Shown here piece after piece: positions 8,469 through 17,594 of a stretch of DNA of 64,000 bases (positions within the stretch are counted from its first letter, which is position 1; each line of letters starts with the position of its first letter). The DNA comes from Hydrogenophaga crassostreae (lineage in GTDB: Bacteria > Pseudomonadota > Gammaproteobacteria > Burkholderiales > Burkholderiaceae_C): the NCBI RefSeq assembly GCF_001761385.1, contig NZ_CP017476.1:3337501-3401500 (forward strand), in the 5' to 3' direction. Below the pieces are notes generated by a model, which saw only the letters and a program-made list of their open reading frames with translations, did no database searches and was not told the origin of the DNA. The translations under genes and the position numbers were made by a program.

Positions 8469-9659
8469 TCAGGACGACATCACCTTCCAACTCGTACCGT
8501 CGAACTGCTGGATGCGCATGTCCGGTATAGGGTGAGGGCGGGCGTCGCTGGTCTTGATGCGCAGGCCCGGCAACATCATGGGCAACTCCATGTCCAGTCT
8601 GAGCGACTGCCGCATGATGTTTTCGCGCGAGAGGTCTTTGCCACACTGCTTGAGCAACTGCACCACCGTTTGTCCAATACAAGCACCGAGCACGGCAAGG
8701 TACTCCTTTGCTGCGCCTTTGTTGTATTTGTCCATGAAAGCATGCCAGGCCTGGAGCCCGGAGTCGTCCTTCCAGGTCGGATCGCCCGGATCCTTGAGGA
8801 ACGCGGCGCTCATGACGCCCTTGACCTTGTCCAGCCCCACCGGTGTCAGCACCATGGGCACCGAAGACGCACTCGGGTTGATGTAGATCGTCGGCCGCCA
8901 GCCGATGTCATGGGCCTTGCGCAGCGACTGGAGGGTGGCTTTGGGCGAACCCCACGCCACCAGAACGTCCGCGCCCGAGGCCTGCATGGAGACGATCTGC
9001 GAGTCCACCGTCGGATCGGACACCTCGTGCGATTCTTCGCGCACTAGCGGCTTTCCGCCGGCGGCCAGAACCTCCTTCAAGCCGCGCAGAACATCCTTGC
9101 CGGCATCGTCGTTCTGGTAGAACATGGCGATCTTCGCGTTCGGCCGCGTCCGCAGGATGTGCCTAGCCAGAATGCGCCCTTCGTCCGTGTACAGGGGCAG
9201 CCAGCCCATGCTCCATGGGAACTTGGCCGCATCGTCCAACCACGTGGCGGCACCGGACGTAACAAAGAGCTGCGGTACTTTGGCGTTGTTGAGATAGCTG
9301 CGCGCCGCCAGCCCGGTGGACGAGCCTATCTGACCCGCAATGAAAGCCACCTGCTCACGCTCCACCAGGCGGCGCACTTGCTCCAGGGATTTCGGTGGGC
9401 TGTAGCCATCGTCGGCCAGCACCAGCTTGAGCTTGCGCCCATTCACGCCACCCTCAGCGTTTACCAGATCAAACCATGCAGACATGGCCTTGCCGACGGC
9501 GCCATAGCCTGCGGCCGGGCCGCTAAGCGGGAGGGTTGAGCCGATCTTGATTTCGCTGTCTGTCACACCTGGGGTGCCCGCGCCCTGCGCGCGGGTCAGA
9601 CCAGAAACGCCCGCCAGCATGGTGCCGGAAAGCATGGTGATGAATTGTCTTTTCTGCAT
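8469..9659 (-). CDS. ABC transporter periplasmic substrate-binding protein (LivK-like)
   Basis: A 396-residue protein starting at ATG 9659 (MQKRQFITML), with AGGAGACATC just upstream. The N-terminus is a secretion signal of ~25 residues ending near TRAQG; the longer open frame upstream is not needed. The mature part begins GVTDSEIKIGSTLPLSGPAA, the standard opening of type I peripheral-binding (LivK/AmiC) proteins. Family members bind branched-chain amino acids, amides, or aromatic and aliphatic acids. The neighbouring acyl-CoA genes make a carboxylic acid the best guess, which is inference. It is the only binding protein in the cluster. Confidence 0.9.
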   Translation of the reverse strand: MQKRQFITMLSGTMLAGVSGLTRAQGAGTPGVTDSEIKIGSTLPLSGPAAGYGAVGKAMSAWFDLVNAEGGVNGRKLKLVLADDGYSPPKSLEQVRRLVEREQVAFIAGQIGSSTGLAARSYLNNAKVPQLFVTSGAATWLDDAAKFPWSMGWLPLYTDEGRILARHILRTRPNAKIAMFYQNDDAGKDVLRGLKEVLAAGGKPLVREESHEVSDPTVDSQIVSMQASGADVLVAWGSPKATLQSLRKAHDIGWRPTIYINPSASSVPMVLTPVGLDKVKGVMSAAFLKDPGDPTWKDDSGLQAWHAFMDKYNKGAAKEYLAVLGACIGQTVVQLLKQCGKDLSRENIMRQSLRLDMELPMMLPGLRIKTSDARPHPIPDMRIQQFDGTSWKVMSS

Positions 9660-9702
9660 GATGTCTCCTGTTGTGGTTGGATGGGTCAGGTAAATTGATA
9701 CG

Positions 9703-10485
9703 TCAGCGCGGCGCCATCCGAATGGCGCCATCCACACGAATGGACTCGGCGTTCATGTAGCCGCAAGTAACGAGAAACTCGACGGCCTGCGCGAATTCAT
9801 CGGGGTCACCCAACCGCTTGGGAAAGGGCACGCTAGCCGCCAGCGCCTGTTTGACGTTGTCCGGCAGGCTCAACAGCAACGGTGTACCGAAGATCCCCGG
9901 CATGATGGTGTTGATCCGAATTCCTTCGTCCATCATGTCGCGCGCGATTGGAAGGGTCATACCCACGATTGCTGCCTTGCTAGCCGCATAGCTGGCCTGG
10001 CCGACCTGGCCGTCCTGCGCGGCGGCCGAAGCGGTGTTGACGATGGCGCCGCGGTCGCCATCGGCCAGCGGCGCGAGCGTCAACATACCCGCAGCTGACT
10101 TGGCGATGCAGCGGAAGGTGCCGACCAGGTTGATCTGAATGATGCGATTGAAACGATCTGCCGCGCATGGGCGGATTTCGCCGGTTTTCTTGTCGCGGCT
10201 GACAGTCTTGACGGCATCGGCAGTGCCGGCGCAGTTGACCAGAATGCGTTCCTGCCCGATCGCGGCGCGGGCCTTGGCGAAGGCTGCGTCCACCTGCTCC
10301 TCGGACATCACGTCCACATTGCAGTAAACGCCGCCAAGCTCGCTTGCCAACGCCTGGCCGACGGCTTCGTTCATGTCGAAGATGGCGACTTTGACGCCGT
10401 GGCTCGCCAAGAGTCGGGCCGTGGCAGCTCCCAGACCGGAAGCCCCCCCGGTGATGACGGCAGAAATGTCGGAATTCAGTTTCAT
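9703..10485 (-). CDS. Short-chain dehydrogenase, 3-hydroxyacyl-CoA dehydrogenase type
   Basis: A 260-residue classical SDR. The NAD-binding motif TGGASGLG is at residues 12-19, and the catalytic Ser153, Tyr166 and Lys170 (SYAASK) are present. The acidic residue ending strand 2 (FDMNE, Asp37) favours NAD over NADP. The overall layout, with a long insert before the catalytic Ser (SRDKKTGEIRPCAADRFNR), resembles type-2 3-hydroxyacyl-CoA dehydrogenases (HSD17B10-like), which oxidise straight and 2-methyl-3-hydroxyacyl-CoA. This fits the third step of beta-oxidation between the enoyl-CoA hydratase and the thiolase encoded just upstream. Spacing to the hydratase gene is 30 nt. Confidence 0.85.
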   Translation of the reverse strand: MKLNSDISAVITGGASGLGAATARLLASHGVKVAIFDMNEAVGQALASELGGVYCNVDVMSEEQVDAAFAKARAAIGQERILVNCAGTADAVKTVSRDKKTGEIRPCAADRFNRIIQINLVGTFRCIAKSAAGMLTLAPLADGDRGAIVNTASAAAQDGQVGQASYAASKAAIVGMTLPIARDMMDEGIRINTIMPGIFGTPLLLSLPDNVKQALAASVPFPKRLGDPDEFAQAVEFLVTCGYMNAESIRVDGAIRMAPR

Positions 10486-10515
10486 GGCTTTTCCTTGATA
10501 GAGGACAGACAGGCG

Positions 10516-11316
10516 TTATTGGCCAGTGAAATTGGGAGCACGCTTGCCCAAGAATGCCGCTTGCCCTTCCAGGTTGTCGGCCGAACGCAAAACGACGAAG
10601 AAATTGCGCTTCTCATGCTCCAGGCCCTGCGCGAGCGGAGTTTCAAAGCTGGCCAAGGCCGCGTCTTTCGCCAGAACCACGGCCAGTGGCGAATTGGCCG
10701 CAATCCGGCTGGCCATCGCCAACGCCGTCGGCAGGGCCTGGCCGTCGGCCGTCACTTCGGCGACGATGCCGACGTCGCAGGCTTTGCGAGCGTCGATGAA
10801 ATCGCCGGTCAGCAGTAGGGCCATCGCCTTGGACTTACCGATGGCATGGATCAGGCGCTGGGTGCCACCGGCGCCGGGAATGGCGCCCAGCTTGACTTCC
10901 GGCACGCCGAACTTGGCGGACTCGCCGGCGATCACGATGTCGCAGGCCAGCGCCAGTTCCGTGCCGCCGCCCAGCGCGACCTTTTCGACCGCCGCAATGA
11001 CGGGCTTAGGAAATCTCCCCAGTTCCGAAAAGAAGTCCCAGCCCGTCGGTCCGCGATCACCCAGCAGTGGCGCGGCGCGCAGCACCTCGAACGCCGTGAT
11101 GTCAACTCCTGCGCAAAACACGCCCTCGGCACCGGTGATGACGACCGCTCGCACAGCATCGTCGTCGCGCAGGTGCGCAAGCTGTGCGCGCAGGCCATCG
11201 AATACCGCGCGGTTCAAGCTGTTCTTCGCACGGGGGCGGTTGATGGTCAACGTGACGATGGCGCCCTCGCGGCTGACGAGCACTTCGCTGGATTCGCGCA
11301 TGTTGGCCCCGCTCAT
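10516..11316 (-). CDS. Enoyl-CoA hydratase/isomerase family protein
   Basis: A 266-residue crotonase. The two oxyanion-hole segments FCAGVDI (67-73) and ALGGGTELAL (114-123) are present. Both catalytic glutamates of true hydratases are kept: Glu120 and Glu140 (FGVPEVKLG). Hydration of a 2-enoyl-CoA is therefore likely, not just isomerisation. The ATG at 11316 overlaps the thiolase stop, so the two are translationally coupled; longer frames upstream lie inside the thiolase gene. In this operon it would supply the 3-hydroxyacyl-CoA oxidised by the SDR downstream. Confidence 0.88.
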   Translation of the reverse strand: MSGANMRESSEVLVSREGAIVTLTINRPRAKNSLNRAVFDGLRAQLAHLRDDDAVRAVVITGAEGVFCAGVDITAFEVLRAAPLLGDRGPTGWDFFSELGRFPKPVIAAVEKVALGGGTELALACDIVIAGESAKFGVPEVKLGAIPGAGGTQRLIHAIGKSKAMALLLTGDFIDARKACDVGIVAEVTADGQALPTALAMASRIAANSPLAVVLAKDAALASFETPLAQGLEHEKRNFFVVLRSADNLEGQAAFLGKRAPNFTGQ

Positions 11317-12494
11317 GCCAGCCGCTCGATGATGGTTGTGTTGGCCGTGCCCGAGGCCTCGCAGATGGTTTGCAGGCCATAGCGGCCGCCCCGGCGCTCC
11401 AGCTCGCACAGCAGGTCGGTGAGCATGCGCGCGCCGGTGGAACCCAGCGGATGGCCGATCGCCACCGAGCCGCCGTTGACGTTGAGGCGATCGTCCGGAA
11501 TGCGGAATTCCTGCTGGAACATCAGCGGCACGCCGCCAAAGGCCTCGTTGACTTCAAACAGGTCAATGTCGGCCAGGGTCAGCCCCGCTTCCTTCAGCGC
11601 CTTGCGGGTGGCATCGAGAACAGCAGTGAACTGGATGACGGGGTCGGCTGCCGCCACGGCAGTGCTGACGAAGCGCGCACGCGGCGCCAAGCCATGCTGT
11701 TTGGCGTAGGCGCGGCTGGCGATCAGCAGCGCAGCGGCGCCATCGCTGATCTGCGACGAGTTGGCGGCCGTGGTGGCGCCGTCTGCGGCAAACACGGGCT
11801 TGAGCGTGGCCATCTTTTCGGGGTTGGGGTCCGCGCGCATGCCCTCATCGGCGGTGACGATCGGGCTGTCCGGGTCGGCCGGGTCCTCGTTCAGCCGCAC
11901 CAGTTGGTCTTGGACGCGGCCAGCCTGCGATGCCGCGATGGCGCGCCGATGGCTGCGCACGGCGAAAGCGTCCAAGGCCTCGCGCGTGAGGCCGAAGCGC
12001 TTGTTCATCAACTCCGATGAGACGCCTTGCGGCAGCAGCGGGTTGTCCTGGTAGCGCGCCAGTTCGCGCGGGCTGTATTGCGAGCCCAGCGGCGCGCCGG
12101 GCTTGAACGAAGGCGGCATGGGAGCCCGCGACATTGACTCCACCCCGGCACCGATAACCAGTTGGTAGGCACCAGCCTGGATGCCGTGCACGGCAAAGCT
12201 GACCGCTTGCTGGCCGGAGCCGCATTGCCGGTCAACCGTCACAGCCGGGACGGATTCGGGCAGTCCCGCTGCCAATACGGCATGACGTCCCAGGTTGCCG
12301 TGCTGCTGATCCCACTGCAGCACGCAGCCAACGATCACATCGTCCAGATCTGCGGGGTTGACGCCGGAGCGCTCGACCAGTTGGCGTAGCGTCTCGCCCA
12401 GCAGATCGACGGGGTGCCATTTCTGCAGGCGCCCTCCGCGCTTGCCCACGGGGGTGCGCAGAGCACCGACGATGACGGGTTCATGGTCATTCAT
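11313..12494 (-). CDS. Acetyl-CoA acetyltransferase (thiolase)
   Basis: A 393-residue thiolase of normal length. The nucleophile is Cys91 in VDRQCGSGQQA. The glycine-rich loop NVNGGSVAIGHPLGSTGA carries the conserved His near residue 348, and the second Cys is in TICEASGTAN near 378, where biosynthetic thiolases usually read CxGGG. That last change is seen in degradative paralogues. It would cleave the 3-ketoacyl-CoA made by the SDR, releasing acetyl- or propionyl-CoA. It is coupled to the hydratase gene by ATGA and lies 27 nt after the acyl-CoA synthetase gene. Confidence 0.9.
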   Translation of the reverse strand: MNDHEPVIVGALRTPVGKRGGRLQKWHPVDLLGETLRQLVERSGVNPADLDDVIVGCVLQWDQQHGNLGRHAVLAAGLPESVPAVTVDRQCGSGQQAVSFAVHGIQAGAYQLVIGAGVESMSRAPMPPSFKPGAPLGSQYSPRELARYQDNPLLPQGVSSELMNKRFGLTREALDAFAVRSHRRAIAASQAGRVQDQLVRLNEDPADPDSPIVTADEGMRADPNPEKMATLKPVFAADGATTAANSSQISDGAAALLIASRAYAKQHGLAPRARFVSTAVAAADPVIQFTAVLDATRKALKEAGLTLADIDLFEVNEAFGGVPLMFQQEFRIPDDRLNVNGGSVAIGHPLGSTGARMLTDLLCELERRGGRYGLQTICEASGTANTTIIERLA

Positions 12495-12521
12495 GTTGTT
12501 TTCCTGTAGTAAAAGGGTGGC

Positions 12522-14189
12522 TCACTCTGCGTAGCGGCCCGCATGCTCGGCGCGTATGCGCTTCTTGTCGAGCTTGCCGACGCTGGTCTTGGGGATGGCT
12601 TCGACGAACAGGACCTGATCGGGCAACTGCCACTTGGCGAAGGCGCTGGTCAGGTGTTCCTGCAGTTGTTCCTGGGTTGCCTGCTGGCCGGGCTTCAGCA
12701 CCACCAGGGCCAGCGGCCTTTCCTGCCACTTCGCATGAGGAATGCCGACCACCGCGGCATCACGCACGGCGGAGTGGCCCATGAGCAGGTTTTCCATGTC
12801 GATGGAAGAAATCCATTCGCCGCCGCTCTTGATCACGTCCTTGATGCGGTCAGTGACCTTGAGGTAGCCGTTCTCGTCCACCGTGCCGACATCGCCCGAG
12901 CGCCACCACCCGCCCTCCAGGAAGCGATCGCCGGAATCGGGCATGTCGTGGTAGCTGGTCGTGATCCAGGGGCCGCGCAGGCAAATCTCTCCGGCCGACT
13001 GGCCGTCGTGCGGCAGGTCCTGGTCGTTGGCATTGAGGATGCGGATGTCCACGCCGGTCAGGACCAGGCCCTGCTTGCGCTTGAGATTCCACCGCTCGTC
13101 CTGGGTCAAGCGGTTACTCAACGTGGGCTTGAGACGGTTGACGGTCACCAGCGTCGTGGCTTCGGTGGCGCCGTAGGCGTGCACCACCTCAGCACCCGTG
13201 AGGTCGTAGAAACCGATCATCATCGACAGCGGCGGCTCGGAGGCGCCAGACAGCATGCGCATGCGGCCAAAGTCCGGCTTGACCGGCATCGTCTCGATGT
13301 ACTGCAGCATCGGTTGGAAGATGGCCGGCGCGCCATTGGCGATGGTCACACCCTCGGCGATCATGGCGTCAACCAGCGGCCTGGTGTCTTCGGCAGCGTA
13401 GCGGCCCGGCAGCACTATCTTGTCGGCCAGCAGCGTGGCGGCCTGTGGCAGGCCCCAGCACTGCCCGTGGAACATGGGCGTGATGAGCATGACGCAGTCG
13501 TCCAGCGTCATGCCCAAATTAGTGGCCATAGCCGTGGAGTGCAAGTAGATGCCGCGGTGCGAGTAGTACACGCCCTTGGGCTTGCCTGTGGTGCCGGTGG
13601 TATAGCAGGCGCTGTAGGCCGAGGTTTCGTCAATCTCGGGCCAGTCGATCTTCGTGTCGGCAGCGGCCAGCAGGTCTTCGTAGTGCAGCAGCGGTTTCAG
13701 CGTGGTCTTGATCTGATCCAGCGGCTTGTCGGTCATGACGATCCAGCCCTTGATCTGGGGGGAGTTCGCTGCAACGGATTCGGCGATCGGCAGCAAGGAC
13801 TCGTCCACGCATACGTAAGACACCTTGCTGTGGCCGACCACATAGCCCAAGTCCTCAGCGCCCAAGCGCAGGTTCATCTGCAGCATGACCGCGCCCAGGC
13901 CGGGGATGGACCAGTACAGCTCGAAGTGGCGCCGACTATTCCAGTCTAGGATGCCGACCCGGTCGCCCGGCTCGACGCCGAGTGCGCGCAGTGCATTGGC
14001 GCTGCGGCAGACGCGCGCGTAGCACTCGGCATAGGTGTAGCGATCCCAGCCGCCATCGGGTGTGCGGTAGACGATCTCCTGGTCCCCGTGGGTGCGCGCG
14101 GCGTGCCGGATCAGCGTCGTGGTGTTGAGCTGGCGCTCGTTACCCGTGGTGGACGGGCATCCGCGAACGAGCTGGGTGGTAGCTGTCAT
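12522..14189 (-). CDS. Acyl-CoA synthetase (AMP-forming ligase)
   Basis: A 555-residue adenylate-forming enzyme. The phosphate-binding motif YTTGTTGKPKG (196-206) is intact. Later motifs HAYGATEATTL, WWRSGDVG and GYLKVTDRIKDVIKSGGEWIS follow in order, and the C-terminal lysine is in TSVGKLDKKRIR. It activates a carboxylic acid to its CoA thioester using ATP, the entry step for the acid brought in by the Liv importer. The ATG at 14189, with AGGAGA 8 nt upstream, overlaps the racemase stop. It resembles medium/long-chain ligases of the AlkK type; chain length cannot be told from sequence alone. Confidence 0.92.
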   Translation of the reverse strand: MTATTQLVRGCPSTTGNERQLNTTTLIRHAARTHGDQEIVYRTPDGGWDRYTYAECYARVCRSANALRALGVEPGDRVGILDWNSRRHFELYWSIPGLGAVMLQMNLRLGAEDLGYVVGHSKVSYVCVDESLLPIAESVAANSPQIKGWIVMTDKPLDQIKTTLKPLLHYEDLLAAADTKIDWPEIDETSAYSACYTTGTTGKPKGVYYSHRGIYLHSTAMATNLGMTLDDCVMLITPMFHGQCWGLPQAATLLADKIVLPGRYAAEDTRPLVDAMIAEGVTIANGAPAIFQPMLQYIETMPVKPDFGRMRMLSGASEPPLSMMIGFYDLTGAEVVHAYGATEATTLVTVNRLKPTLSNRLTQDERWNLKRKQGLVLTGVDIRILNANDQDLPHDGQSAGEICLRGPWITTSYHDMPDSGDRFLEGGWWRSGDVGTVDENGYLKVTDRIKDVIKSGGEWISSIDMENLLMGHSAVRDAAVVGIPHAKWQERPLALVVLKPGQQATQEQLQEHLTSAFAKWQLPDQVLFVEAIPKTSVGKLDKKRIRAEHAGRYAE

Positions 14190-15256
14190 TTCTTTGTCTC
14201 CTGAGTGGTTGCGTTGAGAGCCTGGAATCGCGGGGCCGGAGCCGCTTCGATGGCGCCGGAGGGGGTGGATTGGTAGATGCCCCTTGCCGCGTTGTGCGGA
14301 TGCCGAACTGCCTCGGCCAAGCTGAGCACAGGCGCAAAGCAGGCGTCGCTGCCTTCGAGCAATTCGCACCAGTGCGCCCGGGGCCTGCTGCGGATGAGGG
14401 CCACGATGCGCTCCTTCAGCGCTGGCCACTTCGCCGTTTCGTACTGCTCGGCAGGGTTGACGTCCGTCAGGCCCAGCTTTGACAGCAGCAGTGCGTGGAA
14501 TGCGGGCTCTACCGCCGCGAGGCTGATGAAGCCGCCGTCGGCGCAGGCATACACGTCATAGAATGGCGAATCGTGAAACGGACTCGGCTGCGCGCCATCG
14601 ATCTGCCCATTGGCGCGAATCCAGTGCACCAGCGTGCCCAGCGTGGCCACGATGTCGACTATGGCCGCGTCCACGACCCTGCCTTGGCCGGTGGCGCGCG
14701 CATCGACCAACGCGCAGGCGACGCCAAAGGCAAGGCCCAGCGCCCCCGCCGCGTCCCCGAGTACCGAGGGCGGCACGATGGGCGCCTGCCCCCTCCGCGC
14801 AGACAGCGACAGCAAGCCCGTCAACGCGACATAGTTCAGGTCATGACCGGCGGCCTGGGCGAGCGGGCCGTCCTGGCCCCAGCCCGTCATCCGGCCGTAG
14901 ACCAACCGGGGGTTGCGCGCCGCGCATTCGGCGGGACCGAAGCCCAGCCGCTCCATCACACCTGGGCGATAGCCCTCGATCAGGGCGTCGGCCTGGGCGA
15001 TCAGTGCCAGGGCGCGCGCCTTGCCGTCGGCCGACTTCAGGTCGATGACCTCGACCGTCTTGCCGCGGTGCAGCGGATTCTTCGCCGCTCCGCCCAGCCG
15101 CTGCGCCCCAGCAGCCTGCTCGGCCCGTGTCAGCGCGATCACCTCGGCGCCCATGTCGGCCAGCATCATGGCGGCCAGCGGGCCCGGCCCGAGGCCCTCG
15201 AACTCCACCACACGGATGCCGTTTAGCGGCGTCCGCAGCGTGTGCGGCGCGTTCAC
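14186..15256 (-). CDS. CaiB/BaiF family protein, alpha-methylacyl-CoA racemase type
   Basis: A 356-residue family III CoA-transferase-fold protein. The start is GTG 15256, which overlaps the acyl-CoA dehydrogenase stop (GTGA). It opens LNGIRVVEFEGLGPGPLAAM as AMACR proteins do. The racemase catalytic pair is present with the spacing known from the mycobacterial enzyme: His138 in AAGHDLNYVAL and Asp168 in VLGDAAG. That favours 2-methylacyl-CoA epimerisation over CoA transfer, although a transferase cannot be excluded. Such an enzyme is needed when a methyl-branched acid has the wrong configuration for the next dehydrogenase. Confidence 0.85.
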   Translation of the reverse strand: MNAPHTLRTPLNGIRVVEFEGLGPGPLAAMMLADMGAEVIALTRAEQAAGAQRLGGAAKNPLHRGKTVEVIDLKSADGKARALALIAQADALIEGYRPGVMERLGFGPAECAARNPRLVYGRMTGWGQDGPLAQAAGHDLNYVALTGLLSLSARRGQAPIVPPSVLGDAAGALGLAFGVACALVDARATGQGRVVDAAIVDIVATLGTLVHWIRANGQIDGAQPSPFHDSPFYDVYACADGGFISLAAVEPAFHALLLSKLGLTDVNPAEQYETAKWPALKERIVALIRSRPRAHWCELLEGSDACFAPVLSLAEAVRHPHNAARGIYQSTPSGAIEAAPAPRFQALNATTQETKK

Positions 15257-16398
15257 AGCTTCCTCGCGATCAGTTCCTTCATGACCTCGTTCGCGCCGCC
15301 GTAGATCTTCTGCACGCGCGAGGCGGCGTACATGCGCGCGATCGGGTACTCGGCCATGAAGCCATAGCCGCCGAACAACTGCAGGCATTCGTCGGTCACA
15401 CGGCACTGCTGTTCTGTGCACCACCACTTAGCCATGTACGCAACCTCGTCGTCAAGCGTTCCGTCCAGCAGCCGCTGCGTGCAGTCGTTGACGAAGGTGC
15501 GCACCACGTGGGCGATGGTGGCCAGCTCGGCCAGCTTGTGGCGCGTGGTCTGCATGTCGAACAACGGCGCGCCGAAGATCTTGCGCTCCTTTGTGTATTC
15601 GATGGTCAGCTCCAGGGCCCGGTCGATGACGGCCGCCGCTGGCACCGCGATGGACATGCGCTCGTAGGGCAGTTGGCTCATCAACTGCTTGAATCCATGG
15701 CCTTCGACGCCCCCCAACAACTGGTCAACCGGCACACGCACCTCGTCGAAGAAGAGTTCGGCCGTGTCCGACGCCGGCATGCCGATCTTTTCGAGTAGGC
15801 GGCCCACGCGAAACCCGGGCAGGTCTTCGGTCTCCACCACGATCAGCGACAAGCCCCGGCTCCCCGCTTCGCCGGTGCGCGCAACCACGATCAGCAGGTT
15901 GCAGGTGAAGCCATTAGTGATGAAGGTCTTGGCGCCGTCGATCACGTAGTGGTCGCCATCGCGACGCGCGCGGGTGGCGATGGCCTTGAGATCCGTGCCG
16001 CAGCTTGGCTCGGTCATCGCGATGCCGCCCAGCATCTCGCCGTTGTTCAGCTTGGGCAGCCAGCGCTGCTTCTGTGCCTCGGTGCCGAAGTCCATGATGT
16101 AGTGCGAGGCGATGCTGTGCACCGTGACATTGTTGGGCATTTCGGCCTTGGTCAGCTCGTCCTGCACCACCAGTTGGTAGGCGAGGCTGGCACTGGCGCC
16201 GCCGTAAGTCTCGGGCATTTCGGGCAGCAGAAAGCCCATTTCGCCGAAGGGCCGCCAGGTTTCGCGCGGGATGTAGCCCTGCTCGCGCCAGCCAGGCAGC
16301 TTCGGCGCCATTTCGGCGGCGATGTAGCGGCGAACCTGGTCGCGAAAGGTCTCGATGTCGCTGTCCATCCAGGGTTGGCGGTGCAGTTGCGGCAGCAT
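15253..16398 (-). CDS. Acyl-CoA dehydrogenase, IVD/LCAD-like active site
   Basis: A 381-residue flavoprotein. FAD/substrate motifs AMTEPSCGTDL (127-137) and KTFITNG are present. The C-terminal loop that holds the catalytic base in most members reads KIYGGANEV, with Gly instead of Glu. A glutamate is instead found at Glu246 in LPYERMSIAV, the position used by isovaleryl-CoA and long-chain acyl-CoA dehydrogenases. This suggests a branched or bulky substrate. The ATG is preceded by GAGGAG. It is the first enzyme gene of the minus-strand operon, 146 nt after the AraC gene. Electrons would pass to the ETF encoded at 22.8-26.2 kb. Confidence 0.9.
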   Translation of the reverse strand: MLPQLHRQPWMDSDIETFRDQVRRYIAAEMAPKLPGWREQGYIPRETWRPFGEMGFLLPEMPETYGGASASLAYQLVVQDELTKAEMPNNVTVHSIASHYIMDFGTEAQKQRWLPKLNNGEMLGGIAMTEPSCGTDLKAIATRARRDGDHYVIDGAKTFITNGFTCNLLIVVARTGEAGSRGLSLIVVETEDLPGFRVGRLLEKIGMPASDTAELFFDEVRVPVDQLLGGVEGHGFKQLMSQLPYERMSIAVPAAAVIDRALELTIEYTKERKIFGAPLFDMQTTRHKLAELATIAHVVRTFVNDCTQRLLDGTLDDEVAYMAKWWCTEQQCRVTDECLQLFGGYGFMAEYPIARMYAASRVQKIYGGANEVMKELIARKL

Positions 16399-16539
16399 GG
16401 AAGCGCTCCTCAGAAAGTTGGTACGGTGAAGGTTTGAAAACTTGGCCAGCAATGTGGCCCCGGGGTCATGCCCGCACACCCACAAGGGGTAGCGAAGCGT
16501 CGAATCTCTGCGTTCTCAGTCTGTCTAGGGCATATGGTC

Positions 16540-16616
16540 GGCATTTAGCCCGTGCGCGTCTTGCCCGCCAGTGCATGGCAAGTTGACTTTGCGTGTGCAA
16601 GGGAAAACCCGGCCGA
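16540..16616 (-). repeat. 77-nt inverted repeat, left copy
   Basis: Read on the minus strand, this segment (3' end of the AraC gene and 9 nt beyond) matches the plus strand at 19949-20025 at 65 of 77 positions by hand count, with no gaps. The two copies face each other and enclose about 3.3 kb holding the AraC gene, the SDR gene and the second AraC gene. Confidence 0.8.
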
Positions 16617-17594
16617 CTCGACCATAGCAATGACGGAGCCGTGAGCAGTCATGTCGCGTGCATCGCTGGGCGACACCCCAAAGCGTTGTTTGAACGCGCG
16701 ACAGAAGTGGCTGGTTGAATTGAAGCCCCAGTGAAACGCGATCGCCGAGACCTGCAGGTGCCGGCAGGCCGGGTCGACGAGTGACCGCCAGCACGCTTGC
16801 AATCGGCTTTCCAGGATGTGGCCGACCACCGTGGTATCGCCCTGCGCAAACAGCGCATGAAGGTAACGCAGTGAAATGCCGTGCGCCGCGGCGATGCGTG
16901 CCGGACTCAGGTCATCCTCTTGAAAATGCTGGGCGATGTAGGCCAGTGCTCGTTCGCGCAACGCGGCCATGGTCGTGAATCGAGTGGTGCTCTCCGGCTC
17001 TGGCAGCGCAATGTCCAGAAGCCCGATCACCATGCGGCATAGGGCGACGTGTGCGGAGGGCGGCACGGCGCCGATCTCCTTGGCCAACCCCATCAGGTGT
17101 TGGCTCAGCAGTGAGCCTACGCCTGTGTGGCTGTCAATGCGGCAGGCTGCGGGCGGCTGCTTGCGGCCCGGTAGATGCTCGCGCATGAGCTTCCAGGGAA
17201 TCATCAACGACACGCTGTGGGTTCGTTCCAGCACCTCATAGTCTTGCCGCTGATCGGTACGCCAAAGGAACATGTCGCCCTCGCAGATTGGCGTGTCCCA
17301 ATGCTGCAGCTGCACTCGACCGCCCAGGTTCAGCTGCAGCCCCAGGCAGAACTCATTGTCGAATGGCGAATGCCCAGGAGGAGACTGGGCGACGCAAGGA
17401 CCGGTCACGGTGCATACCAAGGAGGCCCCGGCGAATTCGTGCCGCCGCAACTTCGCCCGGAATGCAGCTGCCTTCGCCGAGGAGGAAAGACTCCAGCGCT
17501 GGAAGGAGTCCTTGAGAATCGCTTCCGTCGCATCTATCCTGCCCTCAATGGGCGCACGGTCGATGGACCATTCCATGGGTGACTGTTGCAGCAC
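16545..17594 (-). CDS. AraC-family regulator of the catabolic operon
   Basis: A 349-residue regulator whose C-terminal ~100 residues form a double helix-turn-helix (second helix ending in FNSTSHFCRAFKQRFGVSP). The N-terminal part resembles the AraC-binding-like sensor domain of FeaR-type proteins. I chose the GTG at 17594 because AGGAGA lies 6-7 nt before it; the next ATG (17576) has no ribosome site. It lies just upstream of the acyl-CoA dehydrogenase operon on the same strand and diverges from an SDR gene, so it probably activates one or both. Its last ~22 codons plus 3' flank are repeated in inverted orientation at 19949-20025. Confidence 0.85.
   Translation of the reverse strand: MLQQSPMEWSIDRAPIEGRIDATEAILKDSFQRWSLSSSAKAAAFRAKLRRHEFAGASLVCTVTGPCVAQSPPGHSPFDNEFCLGLQLNLGGRVQLQHWDTPICEGDMFLWRTDQRQDYEVLERTHSVSLMIPWKLMREHLPGRKQPPAACRIDSHTGVGSLLSQHLMGLAKEIGAVPPSAHVALCRMVIGLLDIALPEPESTTRFTTMAALRERALAYIAQHFQEDDLSPARIAAAHGISLRYLHALFAQGDTTVVGHILESRLQACWRSLVDPACRHLQVSAIAFHWGFNSTSHFCRAFKQRFGVSPSDARDMTAHGSVIAMVESAGFSLAHAKSTCHALAGKTRTG

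Noticed and set aside
12543..13949. Long + strand ORF of 468 codons
   Set aside because: It lies wholly antisense to the acyl-CoA synthetase gene, has no family motif, and arises from GC-rich codon symmetry.
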